DNA of 64,000 nt from Methylobacterium sp. Leaf99 (GTDB taxonomy: Bacteria > Pseudomonadota > Alphaproteobacteria > Rhizobiales > Beijerinckiaceae). The notes under the pieces are model-generated. The model saw only the letters and a list, made by a program, of their open reading frames with translations. It did no database searches and was not told the origin of the DNA. Shown here one piece after another: positions 9,032 to 19,127 of this stretch; within the stretch, counting starts at the first letter, position 1; each line of letters starts with the position of its first letter. The stretch covers positions 1,176,089-1,240,088 of the forward strand of contig NZ_LMMU01000001.1 of assembly GCF_001422375.1 (NCBI RefSeq). Direction: 5' to 3'. The position numbers and the translations under genes are program-made.

Positions 9032-10564
9032 ATGGCTGTGCGCCCGTCGGCGTTGCGCCCGTACGTGATCGCCGGCCTCGCCGCGCTCACGATCTCCCTT
9101 GGCGCCTGCCAGGACGGATCGACGGGCGGCGGCGTTCCCCTGCGTGCCCTCGCACCCGTGCCGCAAAAGACCCTCGCGCTCATGACCCAGAAGGGCATGG
9201 CCCAGAACGACCCCATCCTCATCCGCGCCTACAAGAAGGAAGCGGAGATGGAGGTGTGGAAGCGCGGCGCAGGTGGCCAGTACGCCCTCCTGAAGACGTT
9301 CCCGATCTGCCGCTGGTCGGGTCAGCTCGGCCCCAAGACCAAGCAGGGCGACCGTCAGGCCCCCGAGGGCTTCTACACGGTGACGCCGGGGCAGATGAAC
9401 CCGAACTCCTCGTACTACCTCTCGTTCGACACCGGGTACCCCAACGCCTACGACCGGGCCAACAACCGCTCGGGCAACTACATCATGGTCCACGGCACGT
9501 GCTCGTCGTCGGGCTGCTTTGCCATGACCGACGAATCCATGGGCGAGATCTACGCCCTCGCGCGCGACTCCTTCGCCGGCGGCCAGCGGGCGTTCCAGTT
9601 CCAGTCCTACCCGTTCCGAATGACGGCGGCGAACGTCGCCCGGTTCCGCAACGACCCCAACGCGCCGTTCTGGAAGAACCTCAAGGAGGGCTCGGACTAT
9701 TTCGAGGCCCTGCGCGAGGAGCCGAAGGTGGGCCTGTGCGGCACGCGCTACGTGTTCGGCGGGTCGGATGCTGCGGCCGGCTCCTGCACGCCCCGCATCG
9801 AACCGCAGGTCGCCGAGAAGCGCGATCGCGACAACCGCGAGATCGCCGAGCTCGTCGCCAAGGGCACACCGGCGACCCGCGTGGTCTACGAGGACGGCAG
9901 CCAGAACCCGGTGTTCCGCCCGCAGGCGCCGAGCAGCACCCTGGCGTTTGCCAACCTGGTGAAGCCCGAGGAGCCGGAGCAGCCCTACGATCCGAAGGAC
10001 TATGCCCGCCACCACCTCGGCGAGGTCAGCCGCCCCGAAACCATCGCGGCCGCCCGCGAGGTCGAAGTCGACGCCAAGGGCCGCCCGGTCATGCTCGCCG
10101 CCGCCGACGCGCCGATCCCGACCAAGGCCGCCGCCGCTCAGGCCGGCAGGAAGGGCGCTCCCGCCCGCACCACCCTGATGGCGAAGGTCGAGCCCGTGGT
10201 TCAGCCCTTGGCCGAGCCGGCCGCGACTCCGCAGAAACCCGCCCGCGTGATGGTGGCCGACGCAGACGGCGATCCGGCCGCCTACAAGAAGCTGCTCGGC
10301 AACCTGTTCAGCAACGGCCCCGCCCCGGCGACGCCGGCCGCCGACGCGGCGACGATCCCGCCCGCCGTCGCCGCCGATCCCGTGCCGACCAAGCTCACCC
10401 CCAAGGCGCCCGCGAAGGTCGCCCATTCCGGGCAGATCCACGCGGCGACGACCCAGCCGGCGAAGGGGAAGCCCGGCACCGTCGCCGCCGTCGACGAGAA
10501 GGCGGCCAAGCCCGCCGCGAAGCCGCCGGCTCCGGCGACGAAGGCCGCGGCGGCCAAGGATTGA
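9032..10564 (+). CDS. L,D-transpeptidase (YkuD/YafK-type) lipoprotein
   Basis: Periplasmic enzyme of the YkuD fold that makes or remodels 3-3 cross-links in peptidoglycan, or links proteins to it. A lipoprotein signal peptide is visible (hydrophobic stretch ending LTISLGAC, Cys at about residue 26). The catalytic motif is HGTCSSSGCFAMTDESM, with His154 and Cys162, as in the YafK branch. After about residue 290 comes a long low-complexity Ala/Pro/Lys tail of over 200 residues, probably disordered and able to span the wall. The ATG at 9032 places the signal peptide correctly; the open frame upstream is not protein-like. Confidence 0.85.
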   Translation: MAVRPSALRPYVIAGLAALTISLGACQDGSTGGGVPLRALAPVPQKTLALMTQKGMAQNDPILIRAYKKEAEMEVWKRGAGGQYALLKTFPICRWSGQLGPKTKQGDRQAPEGFYTVTPGQMNPNSSYYLSFDTGYPNAYDRANNRSGNYIMVHGTCSSSGCFAMTDESMGEIYALARDSFAGGQRAFQFQSYPFRMTAANVARFRNDPNAPFWKNLKEGSDYFEALREEPKVGLCGTRYVFGGSDAAAGSCTPRIEPQVAEKRDRDNREIAELVAKGTPATRVVYEDGSQNPVFRPQAPSSTLAFANLVKPEEPEQPYDPKDYARHHLGEVSRPETIAAAREVEVDAKGRPVMLAAADAPIPTKAAAAQAGRKGAPARTTLMAKVEPVVQPLAEPAATPQKPARVMVADADGDPAAYKKLLGNLFSNGPAPATPAADAATIPPAVAADPVPTKLTPKAPAKVAHSGQIHAATTQPAKGKPGTVAAVDEKAAKPAAKPPAPATKAAAAKD

Positions 10565-10569
10565 TCCCG

Positions 10570-10603
10570 CATCGCGACCGCCCCGGAGGGAGCGGTCGCG
10601 ATG
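10570..10603. terminator. Hairpin between convergent genes
   Basis: A perfect 12-bp inverted repeat (10570-10581 with 10592-10603) with a 10-base loop sits between the stops of the L,D-transpeptidase and aldehyde dehydrogenase genes. It lacks a T-run, so termination is inferred from position and stem strength. Confidence 0.5.
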
Positions 10604-10616
10604 GATTCCCCGCGCC

Positions 10617-12059
10617 CTACGCCCCGACGCTCGCCTGGCTCACGAACTTGGTGGTGAGGTAGGCCTCGATGGCCTCCGAACCGCCCTCGCTGCCGTGGCC
10701 GGAATCGCCGACGCCGCCGAAGGGCGTCTCCGGCAGGGCCAGTCCGTGATGGTTGATGCCGATCATGCCGCTGTGCACCCGCGCGGCGACCTCCGTCGCC
10801 CGGGTCACGGAGCGGGTGTAGGCATAGGCCGCGAGCCCGTAGGGCAGGCGGTTGGCCTCGGCGTAGGCCGCCTCGTCGTCGGAGAAGCGCTGGATCAGGG
10901 CGACGGGCCCGAACGGCTCCTCGTTCATGATGCGGGCCTCCACTGGTACGTCGCAGAGCACCGTGGGGGCGAAGAAGTTGCCGCGGTTGCCGATGCGGTG
11001 GCCCCCGGTGCGCAGTTCCGCCCCCTTGGCGACGGCGTCGGCACAGAGGGATTCCATCGCTTCCAGGCGCCGCGCATGGATGAGCGGCCCCATGGTGGTC
11101 TCCGGATCGAGACCGTCGCCGACCACGCGCGCCTCGCTGAAGGCCACGAAGCCATCGCGAAAACGCTCGTAGACGGAGTCGTGGACGAGGAAGCGGGTCG
11201 GCGCGACGCAGACCTGGCCGGCGTTGCGGAACTTGTTGGCGCCGAGCACGGCCACCGCGGTCTCGACGTCGGCATCGGCGAAGACGAGGGCCGGGGCGTG
11301 GCCGCCGAGCTCCATGGTCGCCCGCTTCATGTGGCGGCCGGCGAGCGCCGCGAGCTCCTTGCCCACGGGGGTCGAGCCGGTGAACGAGATCTTGGCGATG
11401 ACCGGGTGCGGGATGAGGTAGGCCGAGATCGTCGCCGGGTCGCCGTAGACGAGGGAGAGCACGTCGCCCGGCACGCCGGCATCGAGGAAGGCGCGCACGA
11501 GTTCGGCGCAGCTCGCCGGCGTGTCTTCGGGACCCTTCAGGATCACCGAGCAGCCGGTGCAGAGGGCGGCCGAGACCTTGCGCACGGCCTGATTGATGGG
11601 GAAGTTCCACGGGGTGAAGGCCGCCACCGGCCCCACGGGCTGGCGCAGGACCATCTGGACGACGCCGTCGGCGCGGGCCGGAATGATGCGGCCGTAGGCG
11701 CGCCGGCCCTCTTCCGCGAACCAGTCGACGACATCGGCCGCCGCCAGGGTTTCCATCCGCGCCTCGGCCAGGGGCTTGCCCTGTTCGAGGGTCATGATGC
11801 GGGCGATGGCGTCGGCGCGCTGGCGCAGGAGGTCGGCGGCCCGGCGCATGGTCCTGCCGCGTTCGAACGCCGAGACCTGGCGCCAGGCGGAAAAGCCCCG
11901 CGCGGCGGCCTCCAGCGCCCGGTCGAGATCGGCCCGGGCGGCGACGGCGCAGGTGCCGAGGCTCTCGCCGGTGGCCGGGTTGAGGACCGGCAGGGTGTCG
12001 CCGCCGGCACCCCCGGTCCAGGCCCCCGCGATGTGCAGGCTCACGTTCGGATAGGTCAT
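10617..12059 (-). CDS. NAD(P)-dependent aldehyde dehydrogenase, succinate-semialdehyde type
   Basis: 480-aa cytosolic dehydrogenase oxidising an aldehyde to its acid. Active-site residues are all present: N152 (TPWNFP), K175 (ILKGPE), E250 (MELGGHAP) and nucleophile C284 ([11 protein letters not shown]). [16 protein letters not shown] and the C-terminal [16 protein letters not shown] region resemble succinate-semialdehyde dehydrogenases (GabD/SSADH). No gabT or other GABA gene is adjacent, so the true substrate is open. The ATG at 12059 ([12 protein letters not shown]) is chosen over an upstream start that adds an Arg-rich unrelated stretch. Confidence 0.85.
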   Translation of the reverse strand: MTYPNVSLHIAGAWTGGAGGDTLPVLNPATGESLGTCAVAARADLDRALEAAARGFSAWRQVSAFERGRTMRRAADLLRQRADAIARIMTLEQGKPLAEARMETLAAADVVDWFAEEGRRAYGRIIPARADGVVQMVLRQPVGPVAAFTPWNFPINQAVRKVSAALCTGCSVILKGPEDTPASCAELVRAFLDAGVPGDVLSLVYGDPATISAYLIPHPVIAKISFTGSTPVGKELAALAGRHMKRATMELGGHAPALVFADADVETAVAVLGANKFRNAGQVCVAPTRFLVHDSVYERFRDGFVAFSEARVVGDGLDPETTMGPLIHARRLEAMESLCADAVAKGAELRTGGHRIGNRGNFFAPTVLCDVPVEARIMNEEPFGPVALIQRFSDDEAAYAEANRLPYGLAAYAYTRSVTRATEVAARVHSGMIGINHHGLALPETPFGGVGDSGHGSEGGSEAIEAYLTTKFVSQASVGA

Positions 12060-12144
12060 CGTCGGCTCCCGCGCAGTTGGAACTGCGCGGGTTGTCCGCC
12101 CTTCGCGCGCCGCCCGCAACCCGCGCGGCGGCGGTCCCCGTCGC

Positions 12145-12939
12145 TCAGGCAGCCATGCGCTCCGCCACGGCCTGATCGGGGCCGCGCAGGACCACGCTGC
12201 CGCCGCGCGTCGCCTGAAGGGTTCCGCCCTTCGGCACCACGTTCCAGCCGTCGCGGCAGCCGTCGATGGGCTCGGAGACCACCACGAGGCCGGTCTCGGT
12301 CTGGCGGTAGTACAGGCTCGGCGGGCGTCCGTCGCAGGCCCAGCGATAGGCCGTCAGGGTCTCGCCGTCGGTGACCACGGCGGTGAAGCGCAAGGGCTCG
12401 TCCGCCTCGGCCGCCCGCATGAGGTCGCGCACGGTGGACAGCGTCCGGGCCATGGCGCCGACGGGGTCCTCGGCCAGCCCGTCGGCCAGGGCGAGGAGGA
12501 AGATCGCCTCGGAATCCGTGGTGCCGCGCCGGACGTCGTAGAGGTCGTCGGGGATCAGGGCTTCGAGGCGGCGCTTGATCTTGTGATAGCCGCCGATCTG
12601 GCCGTTGTGCATGAACAGGTGCCGGCCATGGGCGAAGGGGTGGCAGTTCGCCCGCGTCGTCGCCGTGCCCGTCGAGGCGCGGACATGGGCGAAGAACATC
12701 CGCGCCCGTACTTGCTGGCACAGGTTGACGAGGTTCTCGTCGGACCAGGCCGGGCAGACGTCGCGATAGAGGCCGGGCTCGGCCCGCTCGCCGTACCAGC
12801 CGATGCCGAAACCGTCGCCGTTGGTCTCGGTCTTCGCCTCCGTCGCGTGGAGCGACTGGTGGACCAGGGAATGCGTCGGCGCGCAGACGAGGTCGGTCAG
12901 GAAGACGGGATCACCGGAATAGGCGAGAAAACGGCACAT
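12145..12939 (-). CDS. Class II glutamine amidotransferase (YafJ/EgtC-like)
   Basis: N-terminal-nucleophile hydrolase domain that releases ammonia or cleaves gamma-glutamyl amides. The start at 12939 gives MCRFLAYSG, placing the catalytic Cys at position 2 as the family requires; AGGAGG lies just upstream. [20 protein letters not shown] and HNGQIGGY are the Ntn amidotransferase motifs. 264 aa, a single domain without a synthetase partner. This family includes EgtC of ergothioneine synthesis, but no egtB or egtD is nearby, so the substrate is unknown. Confidence 0.85.
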   Translation of the reverse strand: MCRFLAYSGDPVFLTDLVCAPTHSLVHQSLHATEAKTETNGDGFGIGWYGERAEPGLYRDVCPAWSDENLVNLCQQVRARMFFAHVRASTGTATTRANCHPFAHGRHLFMHNGQIGGYHKIKRRLEALIPDDLYDVRRGTTDSEAIFLLALADGLAEDPVGAMARTLSTVRDLMRAAEADEPLRFTAVVTDGETLTAYRWACDGRPPSLYYRQTETGLVVVSEPIDGCRDGWNVVPKGGTLQATRGGSVVLRGPDQAVAERMAA

Positions 12940-13361
12940 GCAGGCAGACACCTCCTGTGGATCTCGGGCGGGGGCCTCCCATCCGCCGGTGCGCGACCCC
13001 GCCTCGCGCGCCTGCCGTCTCAGCTTCGAAGCCCCGACTTTCGGGCGATCACGGTGAACGGATCGTTAACGTCACCGTCGTGCGTGCGCCCCGTGCATCG
13101 GATGTCATGCAAGAGGCGCACCGCAGAAGACCGGGTGCCCCCGGCGTGCGAACACCGGTCTGCACCGGCACCATGGCGAGATCAGGATGAGGCGGCTGCA
13201 GGAACCGCATAGCCGGATCGGCACTTGCGATTCTGACACGTCCGGACTCTTGCCCAACGCGGCGTGGCAGAGCAGCATCACCCGGCGAGAATCATGATCG
13301 AGGGTTGGCGAGACTTTCTTGCGCCCTTTCGAACGCCCGCACCATCCGCAAAGGAGACTTC
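12940..13361. other. Intergenic region, divergent promoters
   Basis: About 420 bases between the divergently transcribed amidotransferase and response-regulator genes. It must hold both promoters. No gene, repeat or recognisable operator was found. Confidence 0.4.
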
Positions 13362-13754
13362 ATGGCCCAGCCCCTGCCGGACTGCCCGATCGCCCTCGTG
13401 GTGGAGGACGACGCCGCAATCCGCGACCTCGCCACGGCGGTCCTCGAGGAAACCGACCTCGACGTGATCGCCTGCGACAGTGCCGAGGCGGCCATCTCCG
13501 TGCTGGAACGGTCCGGCGGACACGTCGCCCTGCTGTTCGCCGACGTGCGCCTCGGTGGGGGCATGGACGGGATCGACCTCGCCACGGCGGTGGGCCGGCG
13601 CTGGCCGGACGTGCGGGTCGTGCTCACCTCGGGCGGCGACGCCAGGGGCGCCGGCCGCATCCCGAGCCGGGCCGTCTACATGCAGAAGCCCTGGCGCGCC
13701 CTCGACGTGCTGGTCCAGGCCGAGCACGCCACCGTGGCCGCCCGCGCGGCCTGA
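13362..13754 (+). CDS. Single-domain response regulator
   Basis: Receiver (CheY-like) domain only, 130 aa, no output domain. The acidic pocket is VVEDD (about residues 14-17), the phosphoacceptor is D61 (LFADVRL), the switch residue is in VLTSGGD, and the conserved Lys is K109 (YMQKPW). A good RBS (aaggag, 13351-13356) precedes the ATG at 13362. No kinase is adjacent, so it probably acts through protein-protein contact with an unlinked kinase or target. Confidence 0.88.
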   Translation: MAQPLPDCPIALVVEDDAAIRDLATAVLEETDLDVIACDSAEAAISVLERSGGHVALLFADVRLGGGMDGIDLATAVGRRWPDVRVVLTSGGDARGAGRIPSRAVYMQKPWRALDVLVQAEHATVAARAA

Positions 13755-13774
13755 TCGATCGATCAGCCACAACG

Positions 13775-13807
13775 AAAAAGCCCGGCCGCGATGCGGCCGG
13801 GCTTTTT
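13775..13807. terminator. Bidirectional Rho-independent terminator
   Basis: A perfect 15-bp stem (13775-13789 with 13793-13807) with a 3-base loop. It has A5 on one side and T5 on the other, so it can end both the response-regulator transcript and the convergent rpsU transcript. Confidence 0.9.
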
Positions 13808-13850
13808 CGCGGGCTTGGTTCGCTCCGGAGGAGCGAACCGCACAAATGAC

Positions 13851-14168
13851 TTAGGCAGCGCCGCCGACGGGGGGCAGCACGGTCGGGGCGGTCGGAGCGA
13901 ACGGCGAACCGCCCGGACGACGGGGCGCACCGGCGCCGAAACGGGGCTTGGGCTTCGGAGCGGCGATCAGGCCCTCGCGGATGGCGGTCTTGCGCGCCTG
14001 CTTGCGGGCGCGGCGGACGGCCTCGGCCTTCTCGCGCGCCTTGCGCACGGACGGCTTCTCGTAAGCCTTGCGCTGCTTCATCTCGCGGAAGATGCCCTCA
14101 CGCTGCATCTTCTTCTTGAGGACGCGGAGAGCCTGATCGACGTTGTTGTCGCGAACGAGTACCTGCAA
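13851..14168 (-). CDS. rpsU: 30S ribosomal protein S21
   Basis: Small-subunit ribosomal protein S21. [20 protein letters not shown] and [18 protein letters not shown] are diagnostic. The family begins Met-Gln-Val-Leu-Val, and the codon at this place is TTG (14166-14168) with agagga 9 bases upstream, so a TTG start is called. The product is 105 aa, longer than the ~70-aa enteric S21. The extra C-terminal part (after about residue 65) is Pro/Ala/Gly-rich. Convergent with the response regulator, sharing its terminator. Confidence 0.92.
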   Translation of the reverse strand: MQVLVRDNNVDQALRVLKKKMQREGIFREMKQRKAYEKPSVRKAREKAEAVRRARKQARKTAIREGLIAAPKPKPRFGAGAPRRPGGSPFAPTAPTVLPPVGGAA

Positions 14169-14397
14169 CGGTCTAGATCCTCTGAGACATAGGTTTGTTG
14201 AACGGCGCCGATCCCGGGGCCAATCGCGGTCCTGGAAGGAGGATGAAACCGACAAATGTCCCGGACCCGGAATTCTCTCCCGGGCGGGACGTCGGTCGGA
14301 CGGCCTCGAATCGGCGCAGAAACTGCACTTGGGTCAGGCTCATACACGAAGGCTCGGCGAGTTCCAACCGCCGCAATGCGATTCCGACGCCCGCGTG

Positions 14398-15612
14398 TCA
14401 GGCGTGCGACTGAATGAAGTTGCGCACCAGCGGGTAGGTCTGGCTCTCCCACTTCCGGCCCGAGAACACGCCGTAATGGCCCACGCCCGCCTGGAGGTGA
14501 TGGCTCTTCATGTGCGGGGCGAGGCCCGTACACAGGTCGTGGGCCGCCATGGTCTGGCCGACGGCACAGATGTCGTCGCGCTCGCCCTCGACGGTCATCA
14601 GCGCCGTGCGCCGGATCGAGCGCATGTCGATGGGATTGCCACGATAGGTGAGCTCGTTCTTGGCGAGCGTGTAATCCTGGAACACGGTCTTGACCGTCTC
14701 GATGTAGAACTCCGCCGCCAGATCGAGGACAGCGAAATACTCGTCGTAGAAGGTCTCGATCTGCTGTGCCTTCTCGGTCTCGCCGTTGGCCAGATGCCAG
14801 AACAGGTCGGCGTGGCCCTGCATGTGGCGCTTCGCGTTCATGGAGACGAAGGCCGAGACCTGCATGAAGCCGGGATAGACCCGCCGGCCGGCGCCCTTGT
14901 GGCGCTGGGGCACCGTGGCGATGAGGTTCTTCTCGAACCACGCGATGGGCTTCGAGGTGGCGAGGTGGTTCACGGAGGTCGGGCTGACGCGGCAATCGAC
15001 CGGACCGGCCATGAGGGTCATGCTGCGGGGAGCGGCCACGTCCTTCGACTGGGCCATGACGGCGGCGGCGGCGAGCGCCTGCACGGCCGGCTGGCACACG
15101 GCGACGAGGTGGGCGCCCTCCCCGATGGCGCCGAGGAACTGCACGAGGTGGTCGACGTAGTCGTCGAAGCCGAAGGCACCGGCCTCGAGGGGCACGTCGC
15201 GGGCGTTGTGCCAGTCGGTGATGTAGACGTCGTGGTCGGCCAGAAGCGTCCGCACAGTGCCTCGCAGGAGGGTGGCGAAGTGGCCCGACAGGGGCGCCAC
15301 CACGAGCACCGGCGGCTGGGGCGTGTCGATGTCCTTGCGGAAGCGCAGGAGCGTGCCGAACGGCGTGGCGAACACCGCTTCCTCGGTCACCGCCACCTCG
15401 CGGTTGCCCACGGTGATGGAATCGATGCCGTAGGCGGGCCGGGTGAAGGTCAGGCCGGCGCGCATCATCATGCGCGCCCCCGCCGACCACCAGTTCATCG
15501 GCTCGCGGTATCCGGCGGCGGTCCAGGGCGAGACCGCGTCGTGGACGAGCCGGCCCCAGGCACGGGTCTGCTCGGCCAGATCCGTCTGGGCATCGAAGGC
15601 ACGATACAGCAT
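14398..15612 (-). CDS. phaZ: Intracellular polyhydroxyalkanoate depolymerase
   Basis: Alpha/beta hydrolase that mobilises stored poly-3-hydroxybutyrate granules. The product starts MLYRAFDAQTDLAEQTRAWG at the ATG at 15612, with an aggag RBS about 10 bases upstream. The nucleophile is C173 in LVAVCQPAVQ, the lipase-box-like Cys typical of this intracellular depolymerase class. YITDWHNARDVP and HYGVFSGRKW are further family motifs. 404 aa, normal length. An in-frame ATG at 15774 with a weak RBS would add 54 Pro/Ser-rich residues and is considered less likely. Confidence 0.9.
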   Translation of the reverse strand: MLYRAFDAQTDLAEQTRAWGRLVHDAVSPWTAAGYREPMNWWSAGARMMMRAGLTFTRPAYGIDSITVGNREVAVTEEAVFATPFGTLLRFRKDIDTPQPPVLVVAPLSGHFATLLRGTVRTLLADHDVYITDWHNARDVPLEAGAFGFDDYVDHLVQFLGAIGEGAHLVAVCQPAVQALAAAAVMAQSKDVAAPRSMTLMAGPVDCRVSPTSVNHLATSKPIAWFEKNLIATVPQRHKGAGRRVYPGFMQVSAFVSMNAKRHMQGHADLFWHLANGETEKAQQIETFYDEYFAVLDLAAEFYIETVKTVFQDYTLAKNELTYRGNPIDMRSIRRTALMTVEGERDDICAVGQTMAAHDLCTGLAPHMKSHHLQAGVGHYGVFSGRKWESQTYPLVRNFIQSHA

Positions 15613-16041
15613 GAAGCCCGAACTCCTACGCGAACGACCGGATCGCGGAACGTCCGCAGGGGACGGACCAGGCAAAAGGCCCGCCACCGATGGGGCGCTA
15701 GGCTGGTCTACGTGAGTCGGCAACGCAACGGGCCCGGCGAGCGATCCCACGGGATTGTTGTACGTCTGCATCACTCGTCGTCCTCAGCTCCGAACAGACC
15801 CGGCCCGCGCGCCCGCGATCGGCCGAACACCGCATGGGCGCAGGATACCGCATCCCGGGTTGTGCGGGGGTTGCGCGTCCGAACCGCGCCGGGTGTCGCC
15901 CTACGACCCCGCTCAGGGTTATCCGCGTGCCCGGTCCCGAACGGGCTTGCCGTCCGCGCGGTTCGGCACGAGTCTTGGATCGCCACCAGCTTCGGTCCGT
16001 CCGCTTCGCGCACGGCCGACCAGAGACATCGGGGGACACCC
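15613..16041. other. Intergenic region between phaZ and GST (divergent)
   Basis: About 430 bases with divergent promoters expected. No convincing gene on either strand. No clear promoter boxes or known operator were recognised. Confidence 0.4.
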
Positions 16042-16698
16042 ATGCCAGCGGCGACACTCACCATTTCGAGTCGCAACTATTCGTCGTGGTCCCTCCGCGG
16101 CTGGCTCGTCTGCCGGATGGCGGGCCTCGACTTCGAGACGGAGCTGCTCTCGGGCAACGACGCGTCGACCCGGGCGGAACTGCTCCATCTCTCGCCGTCC
16201 TTCCTCGTCCCGCGCCTGTGCCACGGCGAGATCATCGTGTGGGATACGCTCGCCATCGCCCAATACCTCAACGAGATCCGGCCCGAGGCCGGGTTCCTGC
16301 CGAAGGACGCCGTGGCCCGCGCCCATTGCCGCTCCATCGCGGGCGAGATGCACGGCGGCTTCATCAACCTGCGCTCGGCCCTGCCGATGAATCTCAAGGC
16401 CCGCCACACCCACTTCAAGATCTTCAACGGCGCGCGCGGCGACATCGACCGCATCGTCACCATCGTGGACGAGTGCGTGTCGCGCTACGACGGTCCCTAC
16501 CTGTTCGGCGACGTGCCGAGCCTCGCCGACGCGATGCTGGCCCCGGTCTGCACCCGGTTCGTGACCTACGACGTGCCGGTCTCGGACAGGACGGCGCGCT
16601 ACCGCGACACCATCCTGGCCTGGCCGCTGATGCAGGAATGGACCGAGGCGGCGCTGGCCGAACCCGACGAGATCGAGGAACTCGACATGGAGTTCTGA
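16042..16698 (+). CDS. Glutathione S-transferase family protein
   Basis: 218-aa cytosolic GST fold. The N-terminal thioredoxin-like domain (ISSRNYSSWSLRGWLVCRMA, then SFLVPRLCHGEIIVWDTLAIAQYL) carries the catalytic Ser/Tyr region and the cis-Pro; an all-helical C-terminal domain follows (DVPSLADAMLAPVCTRF). The ATG at 16042 has a ggggga RBS. It resembles the short GSTs annotated near detoxification genes in alphaproteobacteria; the substrate is unknown. Confidence 0.88.
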   Translation: MPAATLTISSRNYSSWSLRGWLVCRMAGLDFETELLSGNDASTRAELLHLSPSFLVPRLCHGEIIVWDTLAIAQYLNEIRPEAGFLPKDAVARAHCRSIAGEMHGGFINLRSALPMNLKARHTHFKIFNGARGDIDRIVTIVDECVSRYDGPYLFGDVPSLADAMLAPVCTRFVTYDVPVSDRTARYRDTILAWPLMQEWTEAALAEPDEIEELDMEF

Positions 16699-16745
16699 GG
16701 GCACGGCCGGCCCGCCCCGGCACCCGTCTCGCCTACGCGAAAAAA

Positions 16746-18134
16746 CTACTCCGCCGCGATCCGCTCGGGCACGGACCGGGCCGCCCCCGCCGCCGGGGGC
16801 AGTTCGAGGCGGGCGGTGAGGCCGCGCGGGCTCCGGTTCGTCAGGATCAGGCGCCCGTCATGGGCCTCCGCGATGGCGACCACGATGGAGAGGCCGAGGC
16901 CGAAGCCGCTCGCCGTGTCGAGGTTGCGCGCCCGGTCGCCGCGCACGAACGGCTGCAGCATCGCCTCGCGCTCGGAATCCGGGATGCCGGGGCCGTCGTC
17001 GCCGACCTCCACCGCCACGACGTGCTCGGTCTGGACGATGCGCAGGCGGGCGCCGCCACCGTACTTCACCGCATTGTCGACGAGGTTCGTCACGGCGCGC
17101 TGCAGTTCCTCGGGCCGGCCGCGCACGAGGACGTGCCGGGTGGCCGCGACCCGGACGTCGGCGCCGACATCCGCGAAGGCGTCGCTCACGGTCTGGACCA
17201 GGGAGGCGACGTCGACGAGGGTCACGGCGCGCTCTTCCCCGCTCTGGCCGTCGCGGACGAAGGACAGGGCCGCCTCGACGAGGCCGTTCATCTGGTCGAG
17301 GTCGCGCAGGGTCATGGTCCGGGCGTGGTCGTCCTCGATGAACTCGGCGCGCAGGCGCAGGCGGGTGATGGGCGTGCGCAGGTCGTGGCTGATGGCCGCC
17401 AGCATCTGGGTGCGGTCGTCGACGAGGCGGCGCACCCGGGCGCGCATCCGGTCGAGGGCCTGCGCCACGGCGATGACCTCCTGCGGCCCGCCCTCGGGCA
17501 GGGCGACCACGTTCATGCGGGTGCCGAACGCCTCCGCGGCCTGGGCGAGGCGGGCCAGCGGCCGGGTCAGGGCCCGGGCCGCCCACACGGTGACCAGCGA
17601 CAGGACCACGGCCAGGAACAGGAAGGTCACGACGATGGCCCCCTGCCGGATCGGCGGCCGGTCGTCGTCGGGCACGAGGGCGGAGAAGCGCGCGCCCTCC
17701 GGCGTGACGATCCCGATCCGGATGCCCGGCGGCGTGTCGGCGGCGTCGAGGTCGGTGATGGCGAGGGACCGGGCGAACCCGTCGCGCACGCGCTGCACCA
17801 CGGTGTGGGCGGCGAGGGCCTCGCTCGCCGTGCCGGCCGGCGCCGAGGTGGGCCAGGATGCGATCCGCAGGGTCGGCAGGGTCCGGGCGGCGGCGCGCAG
17901 GAGGGCGTCGCGCTCCGGGGGTGCCGTGGCGTCGAGGAGGCGCGCCAGGGTCGCGATCCGGGTGGCGGCGACGCCCGGATGGTCGTCGGGGCGCCACGGC
18001 TCGCGCAGGGTGAAGAAGGCGAGGGTCGCCACCGCATGGGTCACCACCATAGCGGCGACGATGAGCAGGGCGATCTGCCCGGCGACGCTGCCGGGCCACA
18101 GGGCGGCGAGGCGGAGTCTGGCGGACGCCCTCAT
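16746..18134 (-). CDS. Two-component sensor histidine kinase (EnvZ-like)
   Basis: Inner-membrane sensor of 462 aa. TM1 spans about 20-42, a periplasmic sensor segment follows to about 165, and TM2 about 166-186. Then come a HAMP region, the phosphoacceptor H250 in ISHDLRTPITRLR, and an HATPase domain with N-box TNLVDNAVKYGG, G1 VGDDGPGIP and G2 GFGLGLSIV. The ATG overlaps the stop of the response regulator by 4 bp, giving a coupled regulator-kinase operon. The architecture resembles EnvZ-type kinases; the signal is unknown. Confidence 0.9.
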   Translation of the reverse strand: MRASARLRLAALWPGSVAGQIALLIVAAMVVTHAVATLAFFTLREPWRPDDHPGVAATRIATLARLLDATAPPERDALLRAAARTLPTLRIASWPTSAPAGTASEALAAHTVVQRVRDGFARSLAITDLDAADTPPGIRIGIVTPEGARFSALVPDDDRPPIRQGAIVVTFLFLAVVLSLVTVWAARALTRPLARLAQAAEAFGTRMNVVALPEGGPQEVIAVAQALDRMRARVRRLVDDRTQMLAAISHDLRTPITRLRLRAEFIEDDHARTMTLRDLDQMNGLVEAALSFVRDGQSGEERAVTLVDVASLVQTVSDAFADVGADVRVAATRHVLVRGRPEELQRAVTNLVDNAVKYGGGARLRIVQTEHVVAVEVGDDGPGIPDSEREAMLQPFVRGDRARNLDTASGFGLGLSIVVAIAEAHDGRLILTNRSPRGLTARLELPPAAGAARSVPERIAAE

Positions 18135-18853
18135 GTGCGCGCGACCTCCGGCGTGAACAGGTAGCCGCCCGAGCGGATGGTGCGGATGATCTCGGGGCTG
18201 CGCGGATCGCGCTCGATCTTCTGGCGGATGCGGCTGACGAGGACGTCGATGCTGCGCTCGTACGGGCCGGCGGCGCGCCCCTGCGTCAGGTCGAGGAGCT
18301 GGTCGCGGGACAGGACCCGGCCCGGGCGCAGGCACAGGGCGTGGAGGAGGTCGAACTCCGCGCCCGTGACGGCGATGCGCGCGCCCTCGGGGCTGACGAG
18401 CTGGCGCAGGGAGACGTCCAGGGTCCAGTCGAGGAAGTGCAGGCGGCGCACGCCGCCCTCGTCCTCGCCCTCCCCGGCCGACCCCCGCCGCAGGATGGCG
18501 CGGATGCGGGCCAGGAGTTCGCGCGGGTTGAACGGCTTGCCGAGGTAGTCGTCGGCGCCGATCTCGAGGCCGATGATCCGGTCGATCTCCTCGGCCTTGG
18601 CGGTGAGCATCAGGATCGGCACGTTCGACGTGGTCCGCAGGCGGCGGCACAGGCTGAGGCCGTCCTCGCCGGGCAGCATCAGGTCGAGGACCACGAGATC
18701 GACGCGGGCGTCGTTGAGGGCTTGGTCCATGGCGGTCCCGTCGCCCGCCACGGTGACGCGGCACGCATTGGCCCGGAGATACCGCGCCACGAGGGCGCTG
18801 ATCTCGCGGTCGTCCTCGACCACGAGGATGTGAGGGGTCGCGGGCTGGGTCAT
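18131..18853 (-). CDS. OmpR/PhoB-family response regulator
   Basis: DNA-binding partner of the downstream kinase, 240 aa. Receiver domain: VVEDD near the N-terminus, phosphoacceptor D57 (VVLDLMLP), K106 (YLGKPFNP). Winged-helix output domain: LTGAEFDLLHALCLRPGRV style helix, then YERSIDVLVSRIRQKIE and IRTIRSGGYLFTP. The ATG at 18853 (MTQPATPHILVVED) is chosen; it is first in the operon. Divergent from ubiK across about 270 bases. Confidence 0.92.
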   Translation of the reverse strand: MTQPATPHILVVEDDREISALVARYLRANACRVTVAGDGTAMDQALNDARVDLVVLDLMLPGEDGLSLCRRLRTTSNVPILMLTAKAEEIDRIIGLEIGADDYLGKPFNPRELLARIRAILRRGSAGEGEDEGGVRRLHFLDWTLDVSLRQLVSPEGARIAVTGAEFDLLHALCLRPGRVLSRDQLLDLTQGRAAGPYERSIDVLVSRIRQKIERDPRSPEIIRTIRSGGYLFTPEVART

Positions 18854-19127
18854 GACGCGGGTCGTAGGGTTCGACAGAAGGTAGGGACGCGGGACCGTCC
18901 GCCCCCCGGTTATGCAGCCTCGCGCGGGCGGGGCGAAGGGGGGTGCGCCGGCCGATTTGTAACCGGCGGTTTCGGACGCGGCGTCGGACGGGTTTGGCAA
19001 TAACCGTCCGGCGGGAGTCGGAACGGATTGCCGGAACCCGCGCCGATTCTTATGTCGCTGGGACCGGCCGCCGGTTCCGTGCCCCTTATGGACGCGGAGG
19101 GCGGCCGATTCCCCCGGGAGACGACCG

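Noticed and set aside
15613..15774. Upstream start for phaZ adding 54 residues
   Set aside because: The extra stretch is Pro/Ser-rich and not family-like, while the ATG at 15612 has a good RBS and gives the conserved MLYRAFDAQ start.
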